DNA of 44,670 bases from Chloroflexi bacterium HGW-Chloroflexi-6 (GTDB taxonomy: Bacteria > Chloroflexota > Anaerolineae > Anaerolineales > Villigracilaceae), in NCBI GenBank assembly GCA_002840685.1, contig PHBU01000026.1, positions 1-44,670 on the forward strand, read 5' to 3'. A model generated the notes under the pieces. The model searched no databases. It was not told where the DNA came from and was given only the letters and a program-made list of their open reading frames with translations. Positions within the stretch are counted from its first letter, which is position 1; every line of letters starts with the position of its first letter. A program made the position numbers and the translations under genes. This document shows positions 29,255 to 38,025 of this stretch, in pieces.

Positions 29255-32200
29255 TGGCTGAGATAAGATGCCCCATGTGCTCCAAGCCCAACCGGCAAGA
29301 TGCTGATGTTTGCGAATTTTGTGGCGCCCGCCTGACCCCGGTAACCGCTCCGCTTGATACGATCAAGCCTGGCGAAACCCCAACACCAAAGAAAACGGCT
29401 GATCTCGAACGTACTCTGCCGGGCTGGCTGAGAGATGTTCGAAAAGCAGCCCAGGACGAGGTGACACCCGAAAGTCAAGCTGATTCTGAAACAGAGAATC
29501 AAGCCGCTTTTGAGATGGAAATGCCAGATTTCTTAAATTCTGCGCCTGAACCTGCGGCACAAACCAAACCTGAACCCAAACCCGAAAACCCGCTCGATTT
29601 TCTGGCCGGCCTGGCCTCGAGCACGGATGACGAAGAAGAGGTGCCAGATTGGTTGACAAGCCTGCGCGCAGAACAACCTCAAGAACAGGCTTCATCTTCT
29701 TCGCCGGCAGAAGGAAATTTGCACGATTTACTGGCTTCCATGGATTCGCCTCGCGAGCCTGAAGCCCAGCAGCCGGCGCCAGAATCTTGGGGATTCGAGG
29801 ATCAAAAGTTTAATTTTGGCAACGAGAATGCCCAGGAAGAACAATCTTTCAATTTTGAATCAGAAACTCCAGATTGGCTTGCCGCGCTCAAAGGGCAGCA
29901 AGCCGATACCCCGGTCCAGCCACCCCCGGCGGAAAATGTGGAGTTTTCTCCCACCCAGAGTGGCGATTTGCCCTCCTGGCTGAATGATCTGGCTGGGAGC
30001 GACTCTGCGGGAACATTCTCCCCGGAGCCTGTCTCGCCATCAAACCAGCCTGAATCTACCTTTGATGCAGGAGACACCCCCGACTGGCTGGCTTCGCTTT
30101 CGGCAGATGTGCCCCCGGCTGCATCCAAATCTGTTGCTTCTGATGCAGATACTCCCGATTGGCTGGCCTCGCTCTCAGCGGATGTTCCCCCTTCTGCCTC
30201 TGAGCCGGCTGCCCAGGCTGGAGACACACCTGATTGGCTGGTCTCGCTCTCAGCGGATGTCCCCCCTTCTGCCTCCGAGCCGGCTGCTGAAACAGGCGAC
30301 ACACCTGATTGGCTGGCCTCACTCTCAGCAGATGTTCCCCCTTCTGCCTCTGAGGCGGCTGCTCAGGCTGGAGACACCCCCGACTGGCTGGCCTCGCTCT
30401 CAGCAGATGTTCCCCCTTCTGCCTCCGAGCCAGCCGCCCAGGCTGGAGACACCCCCGATTGGTTAGCTTCGCTCTCAGCAGATGCTCCCGCTGCTGCTTC
30501 CGTGCCAGCTGCTGAAACGGGTGATACCCCCGATTGGCTGGCCTCGCTCTCAGCAGATGTTCCCGCTGCAACTTCCGAGCCGGCTGCCCAGACCGGAGAT
30601 ACACCCGATTGGTTGGCCTCGTTTTCAGCCGATATTCCTGTTGCCTCCGCGCCAACCGCTGAAACGGGTGATGCCCCCGATTGGCTGGCCTCGTTCTCGG
30701 CGGATGTTCCCCCTTCTGCCTCCGAGCCGGCTGCCGATACGGATATGTCAGACTGGCTATCGCAGGCGGTTGGAGATTCCGCACAACCTGCTTCCACTGA
30801 TAAGGTTGAACCAACCAAAAAACCAAAAGCTTTTCAGACCGGGTCGCTTGAAGAAGCTCGCATGGATGTTACCCCTGACTGGCTGGCAAACCTGGGAGAT
30901 GCTTCGGCGTCTGGATCGGCCTTTGAAACGGTGGAACCGGCTGAGGCAACTGGAGAGTCCGGGCTAAAAAGCGCAGAACCGGTATCAGACAGCTCGAGCG
31001 TGTTTGACACCTCGGGCGGGCAACCGTTCGCGATCCCGGCTGGTGAACAAAATGTTGATTCCATTCTTTCGATGGATGTGCCAGATTGGCTGGCCGGATT
31101 TACCCCCGGAGAACTTGAACCGGCTTCTGGCAAACAGTCGCATGCCCAACCCGGAGACTCTGACGACGATGACCTTGCCCCGGCCAACCTGCCTTCGTGG
31201 GTTCAGGCTTTGCGCCCGGTTGAATCGGTCGCATCGGATACAGGACTGGGTGAAGACGAGCAATCTATCGAAAAAGCGGGCCCGTTGGCCGGTTTTCGCG
31301 CTGTTTTACCGTTTTCTGCCGGCCTGATGACGGGGCGCAAAACCGCATCCAGCTCAATGAAATTGAATGCTGATAAAACCCAGCAAGAGCAAGCCGCTTT
31401 GCTGGAGGCGTTGGTTCATGCTGAAGGCACGCCGCGTCCTGTTGCGGGGCGTCGCAAGGTTGTTGCTGATCGATTGTTGCGCTGGGTCGTTGCCGCGGTA
31501 TTGCTACTGACGATTTTTGTCCCGGCCGCTTTAGGCTCGCGGTTTTTCGCTGTTCCCAACCAACCGACTCGCGATTTGAGCGCTTTTATTTCAACGATTT
31601 ACGGGCTTGACTCCGAAAACCCGGTTCTGATCGTGATGGATTACCAGCCAGCCATGTCTGGCGAGATGGACGCGGCGCTTTCGCCTGTTCTCAATGATTT
31701 GATGATTCGCGGAAGCCACCTGGGTTTTGTAAGTACTTTACCCACCGGACCGCTCATGGTTTCGCGTACAATGGACCGCATGCAGTCCCGTTATGGGCAT
31801 GCTTATCAGGCTGGTGTGCAATATGTTGACCTTGGCTATTTGCCCGGCGACGCGGCTGGTATTCGGGCATTTGTCACCCAGCCGCATGCGGCGATCGGTT
31901 TGGGTGGTTTTGGTGAAAATTTGTGGAATCTGCCAATGCTCTCCAATATAAAACAGATGAGCGATTTTGCGGCGGTAATTATTGTGACCGATAACCCTGA
32001 CAATGGGCGCATCTGGGTTGAGCAAACCGGGTCGGCGCTAAACCAGCAGCCGATGCTTATGGTTATCAGCGCCCAGGCCGAGCCAATGTTGATCCCCTAT
32101 TACGACTCTGGACAGGTGCGCGGTTTGTTGACCGGTTTGAGCGGTGCGGCTGTTTATGAGGCCACCCGCGAGCAACCGGGACTGGCGCGTGTTTACTGGG

Positions 32201-32316
32201 ATTCTTACGGCTTTGGTTTGATCGCCGCCCAATTGTTGATTTTGACCGGTGGGGTGTGGAGTCTTGTTGCCGGCATCCGTACCCGGCGTCAGAAACAGGA
32301 ACAGGAAGAGGCTTAA
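29254..32316 (+). CDS. Zinc-ribbon, PDWL-repeat and membrane-anchored protein
   Basis: A 1020-residue modular protein. A zinc ribbon starts it (CPMC and CEFC, about 6-24). A long acidic disordered region (about 30-690) carries about 17 (T/V)PDWLxxL-type motifs, nine in a near-perfect 24-25-residue tandem array at about residues 273-495 (30070-30740). A membrane helix follows (about 739-760, LLRWVVAAVLLLTIFVPAAL), then an external Rossmann-like domain of about 220 residues (VLIVMDYQPAMSGEM), and a second helix (about 985-1007) with a basic tail. The repeats should therefore be cytoplasmic. It is the core of the membrane locus. Function unknown. Confidence 0.78.
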   Translation: MAEIRCPMCSKPNRQDADVCEFCGARLTPVTAPLDTIKPGETPTPKKTADLERTLPGWLRDVRKAAQDEVTPESQADSETENQAAFEMEMPDFLNSAPEPAAQTKPEPKPENPLDFLAGLASSTDDEEEVPDWLTSLRAEQPQEQASSSSPAEGNLHDLLASMDSPREPEAQQPAPESWGFEDQKFNFGNENAQEEQSFNFESETPDWLAALKGQQADTPVQPPPAENVEFSPTQSGDLPSWLNDLAGSDSAGTFSPEPVSPSNQPESTFDAGDTPDWLASLSADVPPAASKSVASDADTPDWLASLSADVPPSASEPAAQAGDTPDWLVSLSADVPPSASEPAAETGDTPDWLASLSADVPPSASEAAAQAGDTPDWLASLSADVPPSASEPAAQAGDTPDWLASLSADAPAAASVPAAETGDTPDWLASLSADVPAATSEPAAQTGDTPDWLASFSADIPVASAPTAETGDAPDWLASFSADVPPSASEPAADTDMSDWLSQAVGDSAQPASTDKVEPTKKPKAFQTGSLEEARMDVTPDWLANLGDASASGSAFETVEPAEATGESGLKSAEPVSDSSSVFDTSGGQPFAIPAGEQNVDSILSMDVPDWLAGFTPGELEPASGKQSHAQPGDSDDDDLAPANLPSWVQALRPVESVASDTGLGEDEQSIEKAGPLAGFRAVLPFSAGLMTGRKTASSSMKLNADKTQQEQAALLEALVHAEGTPRPVAGRRKVVADRLLRWVVAAVLLLTIFVPAALGSRFFAVPNQPTRDLSAFISTIYGLDSENPVLIVMDYQPAMSGEMDAALSPVLNDLMIRGSHLGFVSTLPTGPLMVSRTMDRMQSRYGHAYQAGVQYVDLGYLPGDAAGIRAFVTQPHAAIGLGGFGENLWNLPMLSNIKQMSDFAAVIIVTDNPDNGRIWVEQTGSALNQQPMLMVISAQAEPMLIPYYDSGQVRGLLTGLSGAAVYEATREQPGLARVYWDSYGFGLIAAQLLILTGGVWSLVAGIRTRRQKQEQEEA
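30070..30740 (+). repeat. Tandem repeat of about 75 bp encoding PDWLASLSAD units
   Basis: Nine tandem copies encode GDTPDWLASLSADVPPSASE-like units of 24-25 residues with variants (AAQA, AAET endings). DNA identity between copies is high, showing recent expansion, while single-copy relatives of the same motif flank the array on both sides. Because unit length is a multiple of three, copy number changes keep the frame. Confidence 0.9.
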
Positions 32317-32317
32317 A

Positions 32318-33004
32318 ATGTTGCCTGTTGCGATGACCGACTTGCTTGTGGGTTTGCTGAGCTTTTTGTTTACCATTATGATTTTAAGTTATATAGTGGG
32401 CGATAACCCCTTATTTCGCATTGCGATCCATATTTTTGTTGGGGTCGCTGCGGGATATGTTTTCTTGGTGGTGGGACAACAGGTGATTGTCAACCGGCTG
32501 ATCGCGCCTCTGTTTTCAGGGGACTTGTCGAAAATAGCGCTGCTGATTGTTCCTCTCATTATGTCCTTTTTCTTGTTGATGAAAATATCATCAAGATACC
32601 AGGGTTTGGGACGTTGGGTGGTTGCATTTATGGTTGGGGTCGGCGCAGCGGCGGCCATTGCCGGCGCGTTGACAGGAACTCTGTTGCCGCAAGCCTGGGC
32701 CTCAATCAATTTGTTCGATGTGGATACATTCGCTCCTGGCACAAATGCCGAAAAGATCGCAGAAGGTGCCTTTATTTTGCTGGGAACGATCTCTACACTG
32801 GCTTATTTTCAGTTTAGTGTGCGCGAAAGTTCTGCAAAAACCGGTAAGCGCGGCATTTTTATGCAGATCATCTCGTTTATAGGCGAGATCTTTTTGGCCG
32901 TTACATTTGGCGCTTTGTTTGCGGGCGTACTTTCTTCCGCAATTACCGCAATGGTGGATAGAATGCAATCCATTGTCGACTTTTTCATTTCTCTTTTCTT
33001 CTAA
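32318..33004 (+). CDS. Six-helix membrane protein upstream of the MutL gene
   Basis: This 228-residue protein has about six membrane segments (about 6-25, 33-58, 70-90, 104-130, 148-170 and 182-215) linked by short loops, and no family I recognise. ATG 32318 lies one base after the preceding stop and behind a purine-rich GGAAGAGG, so it is coupled to the zinc-ribbon gene. An in-frame start at 32249 is rejected because it would overlap that gene by 68 bp. The MutL-type ATPase begins 9 bp after its stop, which suggests the two products interact. Confidence 0.7.
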   Translation: MLPVAMTDLLVGLLSFLFTIMILSYIVGDNPLFRIAIHIFVGVAAGYVFLVVGQQVIVNRLIAPLFSGDLSKIALLIVPLIMSFFLLMKISSRYQGLGRWVVAFMVGVGAAAAIAGALTGTLLPQAWASINLFDVDTFAPGTNAEKIAEGAFILLGTISTLAYFQFSVRESSAKTGKRGIFMQIISFIGEIFLAVTFGALFAGVLSSAITAMVDRMQSIVDFFISLFF

Positions 33005-33013
33005 GATCATCTT

Positions 33014-34771
33014 ATGCCTGTCTCCCTGGTCGAAGGAAATTCCATCCTGGCAATTGATATTGGTTCGGTAACCACCCGCGCTGCGTATTTTGACGTAGTC
33101 GAGGGTCAGTACCGTTTTATTGGCATGGGCTACTCTCCCACGACCATTAACGCCCCCGCGAAAAACGTTGCTTTTGGGGTGCAGGCCGCCATCGAATCTT
33201 TGCAGTTTGTGGTTGGCAAATCGTTGATGGATGAAAACGGCCAACTCGCGATGCCCTCCCAACCTGACGGCACCGGCGTGGACGGTTTGTGCGCCACAAT
33301 ATCAGCCGGAAATGTACTCAAAACCGTACTGGTTGGCTTACTGCCTGATGTATCGCTGAAAAGCATTGAAAAATTAGCGCAAGGTGCAGAGATAGAGATT
33401 GTTGACTCGTTTCACGTGAACGATGTTCGTGACATCAATGAGCAACTGGATGCCATCTTGAAGATCAGCCCGGACCTTGTCTTGATCGCTGGTGGCACAG
33501 ATGGCGGGGCAACCCATTCCATTCAAAAAATATTGGAATTGGTGGGGCTGGCCTCGTATCTTATGCCAGAAGCCAACCGTCCGGCCTTGTTATTCGCCGG
33601 TAACAAGAATATGCAAAAACAGGTTCATTCTTCCATGAAGAATCTGTCTCCGCTTTTGGCGATCGCGCCCAATGTGCGTCCGGTTGCGGATGCTGAAGAT
33701 TTAGGTCCCGCCCAGCGTGAGCTTGCCAGCCAGACGATCAAACTGCGCCAGCGCCAAATGCCGGAATTGGAAGATCTCTGCGCTCTTTCTGGCAGCGCCG
33801 TTTTACCGGCATCTTATAACCAGGGACGTATGGTGCGTTTCCTTTCGCGTCATTTTGATACCGGGCGCGGCGTACTTTCCGTGGACGTGGGTGCTTCTTC
33901 TCTCTCCCTGGCGATGGCATTTGGCGATGAGTTGTATGCCAATGTTTTCAACCAATACGGGATGGGAGAACCCCTGGGCGGTTTGCTCTCTCATACAACC
34001 CTTGAAGAGTTGGTTCGTTGGCTTCCTTCCAACCTGTCGGCTGATGTTGTGCGGGATTATCTTTATCAAAAGTCGCTTTACCCCACTTTTATCCCGGCGG
34101 CAAAAGATGAACTGATCATCGAACAGACCATTGTGCGGCACCTGCTGCAACTGGCATCGCATGCTGCGATTTCCCTGCTCCCGGCCCGGCATCGGTCCAG
34201 GACAGGCTTGCTGCCCTCCATGCAGCCAATTTTGGCTTCTGGCGCAGCGCTAACTGAAGCCGCCACTCCGGGGCAAAAATTGCTGATGTTGCTGGATGGT
34301 TTGCAACCGGCAGGGATTACGACCCTGGCTATGGATCAAAACAACCTGTTATCGATGCTTGGCGCAATTGCCGAGCAAAACAGCTTGCTTCCTGTGCAGG
34401 TGATTGATTCTGGCGCATTGGCTTATCTGGCAACGGTTATCGCGCCAGTAATTAATAACGTTAATTATGGAACGCCGATTGTACGGGCCAAATTGATCCG
34501 AAATGATGGCAGTGAAAGCGAAACCGAGGTAAAAATGGGTGCGCTTCAGATTTTGCCGTTGGATAGTGGACAAACTGCCCGCTTGCAACTGCGGCCCTTG
34601 CTCCGTGCCGATGTTGGGCTTGGCCCAGGCCGCGCCGGTGAAGTGGATGTTATTGGTAGTTCGCTAGGGATTGTTATTGATGCTCGTGGGCGCCCCATTC
34701 GATTGCCCACGGAGGCTGACCGCCGCAGGGAACTTCTTGGCCTTTGGCAAAACAAGATGGGAGGCTATTAG
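33014..34771 (+). CDS. MutL/GlmL-type ASKHA ATPase
   Basis: A 585-residue member of the glutamate mutase L (MutL/GlmL) family. It has the actin-like ATPase signatures: phosphate-1 LAIDIGSVTTRAAYFD (about 12-27), phosphate-2 VLSVDVGASSLSLAM (about 290-304) and adenosine motif ILASGAALTEA (about 404-414). Characterised GlmL lies beside glutamate mutase genes glmS/glmE; none are present here. ASKHA proteins also power membrane assemblies, as FtsA and PilM do. Embedded in a run of membrane-protein genes, this copy more likely energises or organises that complex; that is inference. A parS-like sequence lies within the gene (33408-33423). Confidence 0.88.
   Translation: MPVSLVEGNSILAIDIGSVTTRAAYFDVVEGQYRFIGMGYSPTTINAPAKNVAFGVQAAIESLQFVVGKSLMDENGQLAMPSQPDGTGVDGLCATISAGNVLKTVLVGLLPDVSLKSIEKLAQGAEIEIVDSFHVNDVRDINEQLDAILKISPDLVLIAGGTDGGATHSIQKILELVGLASYLMPEANRPALLFAGNKNMQKQVHSSMKNLSPLLAIAPNVRPVADAEDLGPAQRELASQTIKLRQRQMPELEDLCALSGSAVLPASYNQGRMVRFLSRHFDTGRGVLSVDVGASSLSLAMAFGDELYANVFNQYGMGEPLGGLLSHTTLEELVRWLPSNLSADVVRDYLYQKSLYPTFIPAAKDELIIEQTIVRHLLQLASHAAISLLPARHRSRTGLLPSMQPILASGAALTEAATPGQKLLMLLDGLQPAGITTLAMDQNNLLSMLGAIAEQNSLLPVQVIDSGALAYLATVIAPVINNVNYGTPIVRAKLIRNDGSESETEVKMGALQILPLDSGQTARLQLRPLLRADVGLGPGRAGEVDVIGSSLGIVIDARGRPIRLPTEADRRRELLGLWQNKMGGY
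33408..33423. promoter_or_regulatory. Degenerate parS-like site inside the MutL-type gene
   Basis: CGTTTCACGTGAACGA matches 13 of 16 bases of parS, with the full core GTTTCACGTGAA. It is on the other side of the predicted origin from the two sites at 1.6-2.4 kb, 15.3 kb from it. Because it is in coding sequence it could be chance. Confidence 0.4.
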
Positions 34772-34773
34772 CC

Positions 34774-35829
34774 ATGCGTGCGCCATCATTTTATATCCTG
34801 CCTTTGGGCACAATCACCCGCACCCGGGTATTGCCATTTTCCGGACGTGTTTTGGTGCGTGTCGGGCAAAAAGTTTCTTCATCCGATGTAATTGCCGAAG
34901 CGTCGATCAGCCGCAAACACATTGTGGTGGATTTGGCTGAAAAGTTGCAGTTAACCGGCGCAAAGCTGGATGCCAATATCAAGGTCAAACGCGGCCAAAA
35001 GATCTCCAAGGGTGATCTGATTGCCGAAGCTGGTGGCGTTTTTGGCCGGGAAGTGCTTGCGCCTGTAGATGGGCGCGTGGCAGCCTTGGGTGGAGGCAAA
35101 CTGGTGCTGGAAACAAGCCGGGCTGCCGTTGAGATTTATGCGGGTCTGGTCGGTACCGTGACGGAAGTTATCGAGGAACGAGGTGCTGTTATCCGCGCCT
35201 CGGGAGCAGTTGTTCAGGGAGTCTGGGGTAACGGCAAAATCGACGCTGGGGTATTGCTGAGCCTGATAGAAAAACCGGATGATGTTTTGGACCCTGCCCG
35301 CCTGGATGTTAGCTTGCGCGGCTCTGTTCTTCTTGCTGGCCATGTGGCCGAAGCAAAGGCGTTAAAAAATGCAGCTGAGCTGCCGGTTAGAGGGCTGATT
35401 GTTTCAAGCATTGCTCCCAATTTGGTCCCGCTTGCCAGGCAAATGCCATATCCTATTCTCGTTCTTGATGGCTTTGGCCGCCGCCCGATGAATAGCGCTG
35501 CCTTTAAATTATTAAGCACCAATATCAAACGAGATGCGGCAGTAAACGCAGCATCTGTTAATAAGAAACAGGGTCTTGTGCCTGAAGTTTTTTTATCGTT
35601 GCCATTCAACCAGGAACCCCCGGAAGCGCCTGTAGTGGAAAAATTTGCATCAGGCCAAACGGTTCACATTGTTTCGATGCTTCAACCAGGGCGTATCGGA
35701 ACAATCGCATTCCTGCCAGAAGAAATGTCAATCCTTCCCAGCGGCGTCAGGGCTCAATCAGCGCAGGTGCGCTTGGAATCGGGCGAGGAGATCATCGTCC
35801 CGCTCTCCAATCTTGAAGTACTGGGGTAA
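34774..35829 (+). CDS. Barrel-sandwich-hybrid protein of the MutL locus
   Basis: This 351-residue protein has two biotinyl-lipoyl-like hybrid motifs at its start: VRVGQKVSSSDVIAEASI (about 27-44) and IKVKRGQKISKGDLIAEAGG (about 68-87). Such half-barrels are found in efflux adaptor proteins and in RnfC. A middle region (about 160-240) contains LRGSVLLAGHVAEA and GLIVSSIAPNLVP. The end (about 300-351) is beta-rich, with an SH3/KOW-like wording (LQPGRIGTIAFL). ATG 34774 follows GGGAGG and lies 2 bp after the MutL stop; the longer in-frame start at 34744 is rejected because it overlaps MutL. It has no membrane helix and may link the ATPase with the membrane proteins. Confidence 0.75.
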   Translation: MRAPSFYILPLGTITRTRVLPFSGRVLVRVGQKVSSSDVIAEASISRKHIVVDLAEKLQLTGAKLDANIKVKRGQKISKGDLIAEAGGVFGREVLAPVDGRVAALGGGKLVLETSRAAVEIYAGLVGTVTEVIEERGAVIRASGAVVQGVWGNGKIDAGVLLSLIEKPDDVLDPARLDVSLRGSVLLAGHVAEAKALKNAAELPVRGLIVSSIAPNLVPLARQMPYPILVLDGFGRRPMNSAAFKLLSTNIKRDAAVNAASVNKKQGLVPEVFLSLPFNQEPPEAPVVEKFASGQTVHIVSMLQPGRIGTIAFLPEEMSILPSGVRAQSAQVRLESGEEIIVPLSNLEVLG

Positions 35830-35859
35830 AATAGCCTTACCAACACGAGGAGAAGAACC

Positions 35860-36483
35860 ATGTCCAATGTCTTCAGTTTTGATGATGATGAAGAGAACCC
35901 TCCGTTTGACGATGAGCCAACCGAAACGCAAGCGGAGAACGATGAACCCGAGCAAGCAGGCGAATCGGGCAATCGAACTTTTATTATTGGCGCAATTGTG
36001 CTTGGGGTGCTCCTCTTATGTACACTGATCGCCGGAGCAGTCTACGCTTTGATGATTTTGCCTGGGCAACAGGCTTCCCGTTTGAGCGCTCAAGGTACCA
36101 TGGAAGCTGTCAATACCGAAGCGGCGATTGCCGTGGCGTTGACACAGGAAGTTCTGAACTACACCCCGACCTTGCCGCCAACCGAGACTCCCACACCGGT
36201 TCCGACCTTTACCCCGGTGCTGGTTGATCCTGCCACCGAGACCCCTGGTGCAGGTGTGGTTGCGCGCGATGCAAATGCTGATGCAACTTCTACGGTGGAA
36301 GCGCTTAATACCCAGCTAGCAAATGCCCAGTTAACGGCTACCCTGATGCCCAGCGTCACGGCCCTTTCCAATACCGGTTTTGCGGACGATATAGGCCTGC
36401 CGGGGTTATTCTTGGGTGCACTGGTTTTGGTCGTGGTTATTTTCCTTGTGCGCCGATTGCGCGAAACGCCGGTAAGCCGGTAA
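35860..36483 (+). CDS. Two-helix membrane protein with proline-threonine linker
   Basis: A 207-residue protein with an acidic cytoplasmic N-terminus (about 1-38), a membrane helix (about 43-68), an outer Pro-Thr-rich stretch (YTPTLPPTETPTPVPTFTP, about 102-120) and a coiled segment. A second membrane helix (about 182-200) ends in RRLRETPVSR. The NTGF wording just before the last helix and the basic tail resemble a sortase-type anchor, but no sortase motif is complete. It starts at ATG 35860 behind GAGGAGAAG and is the last gene of the locus, before a strong bidirectional terminator. Function unknown. Confidence 0.7.
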   Translation: MSNVFSFDDDEENPPFDDEPTETQAENDEPEQAGESGNRTFIIGAIVLGVLLLCTLIAGAVYALMILPGQQASRLSAQGTMEAVNTEAAIAVALTQEVLNYTPTLPPTETPTPVPTFTPVLVDPATETPGAGVVARDANADATSTVEALNTQLANAQLTATLMPSVTALSNTGFADDIGLPGLFLGALVLVVVIFLVRRLRETPVSR

Positions 36484-36497
36484 GAAAACTCTGCCTT

Positions 36498-36539
36498 GAA
36501 TCAAAAAAATCCCCAATTTCTTGGGGATTTTTTTGATTC
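36498..36539. terminator. Bidirectional terminator
   Basis: Two perfect 19-bp arms (36498-36516 and 36521-36539) frame the loop TTTC. Each arm ends in a run of seven A or T, so the hairpin ends transcription of both the convergent MutL locus and the phosphohexomutase gene. Confidence 0.93.
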
Positions 36540-36549
36540 TTTATTCTCT

Positions 36550-37998
36550 CTAAACAACGCTTGCGGCGACTTGTTGGCCGTACGCCAGCAGATCTTTGAC
36601 CATTTGCTGGGTGCGCCCTTCGGCGTATACTCTCAATACCGGCTCAGTTCCCGAAGGACGGATTAAGAGCCAGGAGTCATCGGTCATAATGTATTTGACC
36701 CCGTCTTTTTTGGAAACCTCCGCCACTTTTTGATCGCCGATGGCTGCCGGGGCTTGTTTGACCAGAAAATCTGTCATTTCCGCTTTGGCGACCGGCCGGC
36801 TCAAACGCAGGTCAGCTCGCTCATAGAAAGCCGGACCAACATCTTTGAGCAGATCATCTACGAGCTGGTAGAGGGTCTTGCGCGATTCAGAGATCAACTC
36901 TACCAGAAGCAGACCCATGATTGGTCCGTCACCTTCGGGAATGTGACCTTTGAATGAGATACCACCCGATTCTTCCCCACCGAGCAATACATCTTCGCTC
37001 ATCATGTAATCGGAAATATGGTTAAACCCGACCGGTGTTTCGTACAAAGTCAGCCCGTAGCGCGCTGCCAGCCGGTCGATCATACGGGTTGTTGAAACAG
37101 TTCTCACCACTGCGCCGGTTAATCCGCGTTTTTCGACAAGGTATCGCAAGGCCAGCGCCATGATTTTGTGGGGATCGATGAAATTTCCACGTTCGTCCAT
37201 GGCGCCGATGCGGTCGGCATCGCCGTCCGTTGCCAGCCCAAAATTTCCCAACCCGGCACCGATTGCCCCTTTCAGAGCACCCAGATAACGGTCGATCGGC
37301 TCCGGGTGGATGCCGCCAAAGCCCGGGTTCATTTCTCCCCTGATTTCGGTGATTTCGCAGCCCGTACCGTGCAGAAAAGATTTTATCGTGCCGCGACCTG
37401 AACCAAACATTGAATCGACCACGAAGTTTTGCGGGTTGTCAGCAATAATATCCGTGTTGATCAGTGTGCGCAGGTGATCAAAATAGATGGGCAGCGGGTT
37501 GAATTTTTGAATCAAACCCTGCTCGCGGGCTTTGTCGAAATCCATCAAGTTGGGGCCGCGCGCCCGTTCTTCGTTGTCGTTGATGTAAACTTCAACCCGG
37601 CGGCATTGTTCTGGCAAAGCCGATCCGCCATAAGCCGCTTTTAATTTTACGCCGTTATAGCGGGGGGCATTATGTGAGGCGGTGATCATTACACCACCGG
37701 CAGCGTGCAGATGTTTAATGGCGTATGAAATTGCAGGGGTTGGAGAGTCCGCCTGGGCGAGGAAAACCGTGAATCCGTTGGCTGCCAATACGCGTGCTAC
37801 ATCTGCAGCGTAGCGATCTGATAGGAAGCGCGTGTCAAAACCAACCACAAACTTTTTTTCTTCCACACCGGCTTCCTTGCGCCATTGTTCTGATGCTGCG
37901 GCATCAGCAATGGCCTGGGCAACCATGCGCAGGTTTGCGAAGGTGAACGTGTCAGATATGACGGCTCTCCAGCCGTCAGTACCAAAGTGAATTGGCAT
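36550..37998 (-). CDS. Phosphoglucomutase/phosphomannomutase family protein
   Basis: This 482-residue enzyme interconverts hexose 1- and 6-phosphates and has the four alpha-D-phosphohexomutase domains. FGTDGWRAVI (about 5-14) opens domain 1. The phosphoserine loop is ITASHNAPRYNGVKLK (about 100-115), the magnesium-binding loop is ATDGDADRIGAMD (about 256-268), the sugar-binding loop is GGEESGGISFKGH (about 340-352), and RPSGTEPVLRVYAE (about 449-462) binds the phosphate. All needed residues are present. ATG 37998 follows GGAG. Substrate preference (glucose, mannose or glucosamine) cannot be fixed from these motifs. Confidence 0.93.
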   Translation of the reverse strand: MPIHFGTDGWRAVISDTFTFANLRMVAQAIADAAASEQWRKEAGVEEKKFVVGFDTRFLSDRYAADVARVLAANGFTVFLAQADSPTPAISYAIKHLHAAGGVMITASHNAPRYNGVKLKAAYGGSALPEQCRRVEVYINDNEERARGPNLMDFDKAREQGLIQKFNPLPIYFDHLRTLINTDIIADNPQNFVVDSMFGSGRGTIKSFLHGTGCEITEIRGEMNPGFGGIHPEPIDRYLGALKGAIGAGLGNFGLATDGDADRIGAMDERGNFIDPHKIMALALRYLVEKRGLTGAVVRTVSTTRMIDRLAARYGLTLYETPVGFNHISDYMMSEDVLLGGEESGGISFKGHIPEGDGPIMGLLLVELISESRKTLYQLVDDLLKDVGPAFYERADLRLSRPVAKAEMTDFLVKQAPAAIGDQKVAEVSKKDGVKYIMTDDSWLLIRPSGTEPVLRVYAEGRTQQMVKDLLAYGQQVAASVV

Positions 37999-38025
37999 GC
38001 TATTTTTCTCCGATTTTTAGTGATA

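Noticed and set aside
30070..30740. CRISPR-like periodicity of about 75 bp
   Set aside because: The units are continuous coding sequence with no spacers, keep the frame and encode a clear protein repeat.
30056..30826. Long - strand open frames across the PDWL repeat region
   Set aside because: They are low-complexity translations of the complementary strand of the tandem array, without any start signal, and open only because the array lacks stops.
33014..34771. DNA mismatch repair protein MutL
   Set aside because: The name is shared by chance. The motifs are of the ASKHA fold (DIGSVTTR, DVGASS), not of the GHKL ATPase of mismatch-repair MutL.
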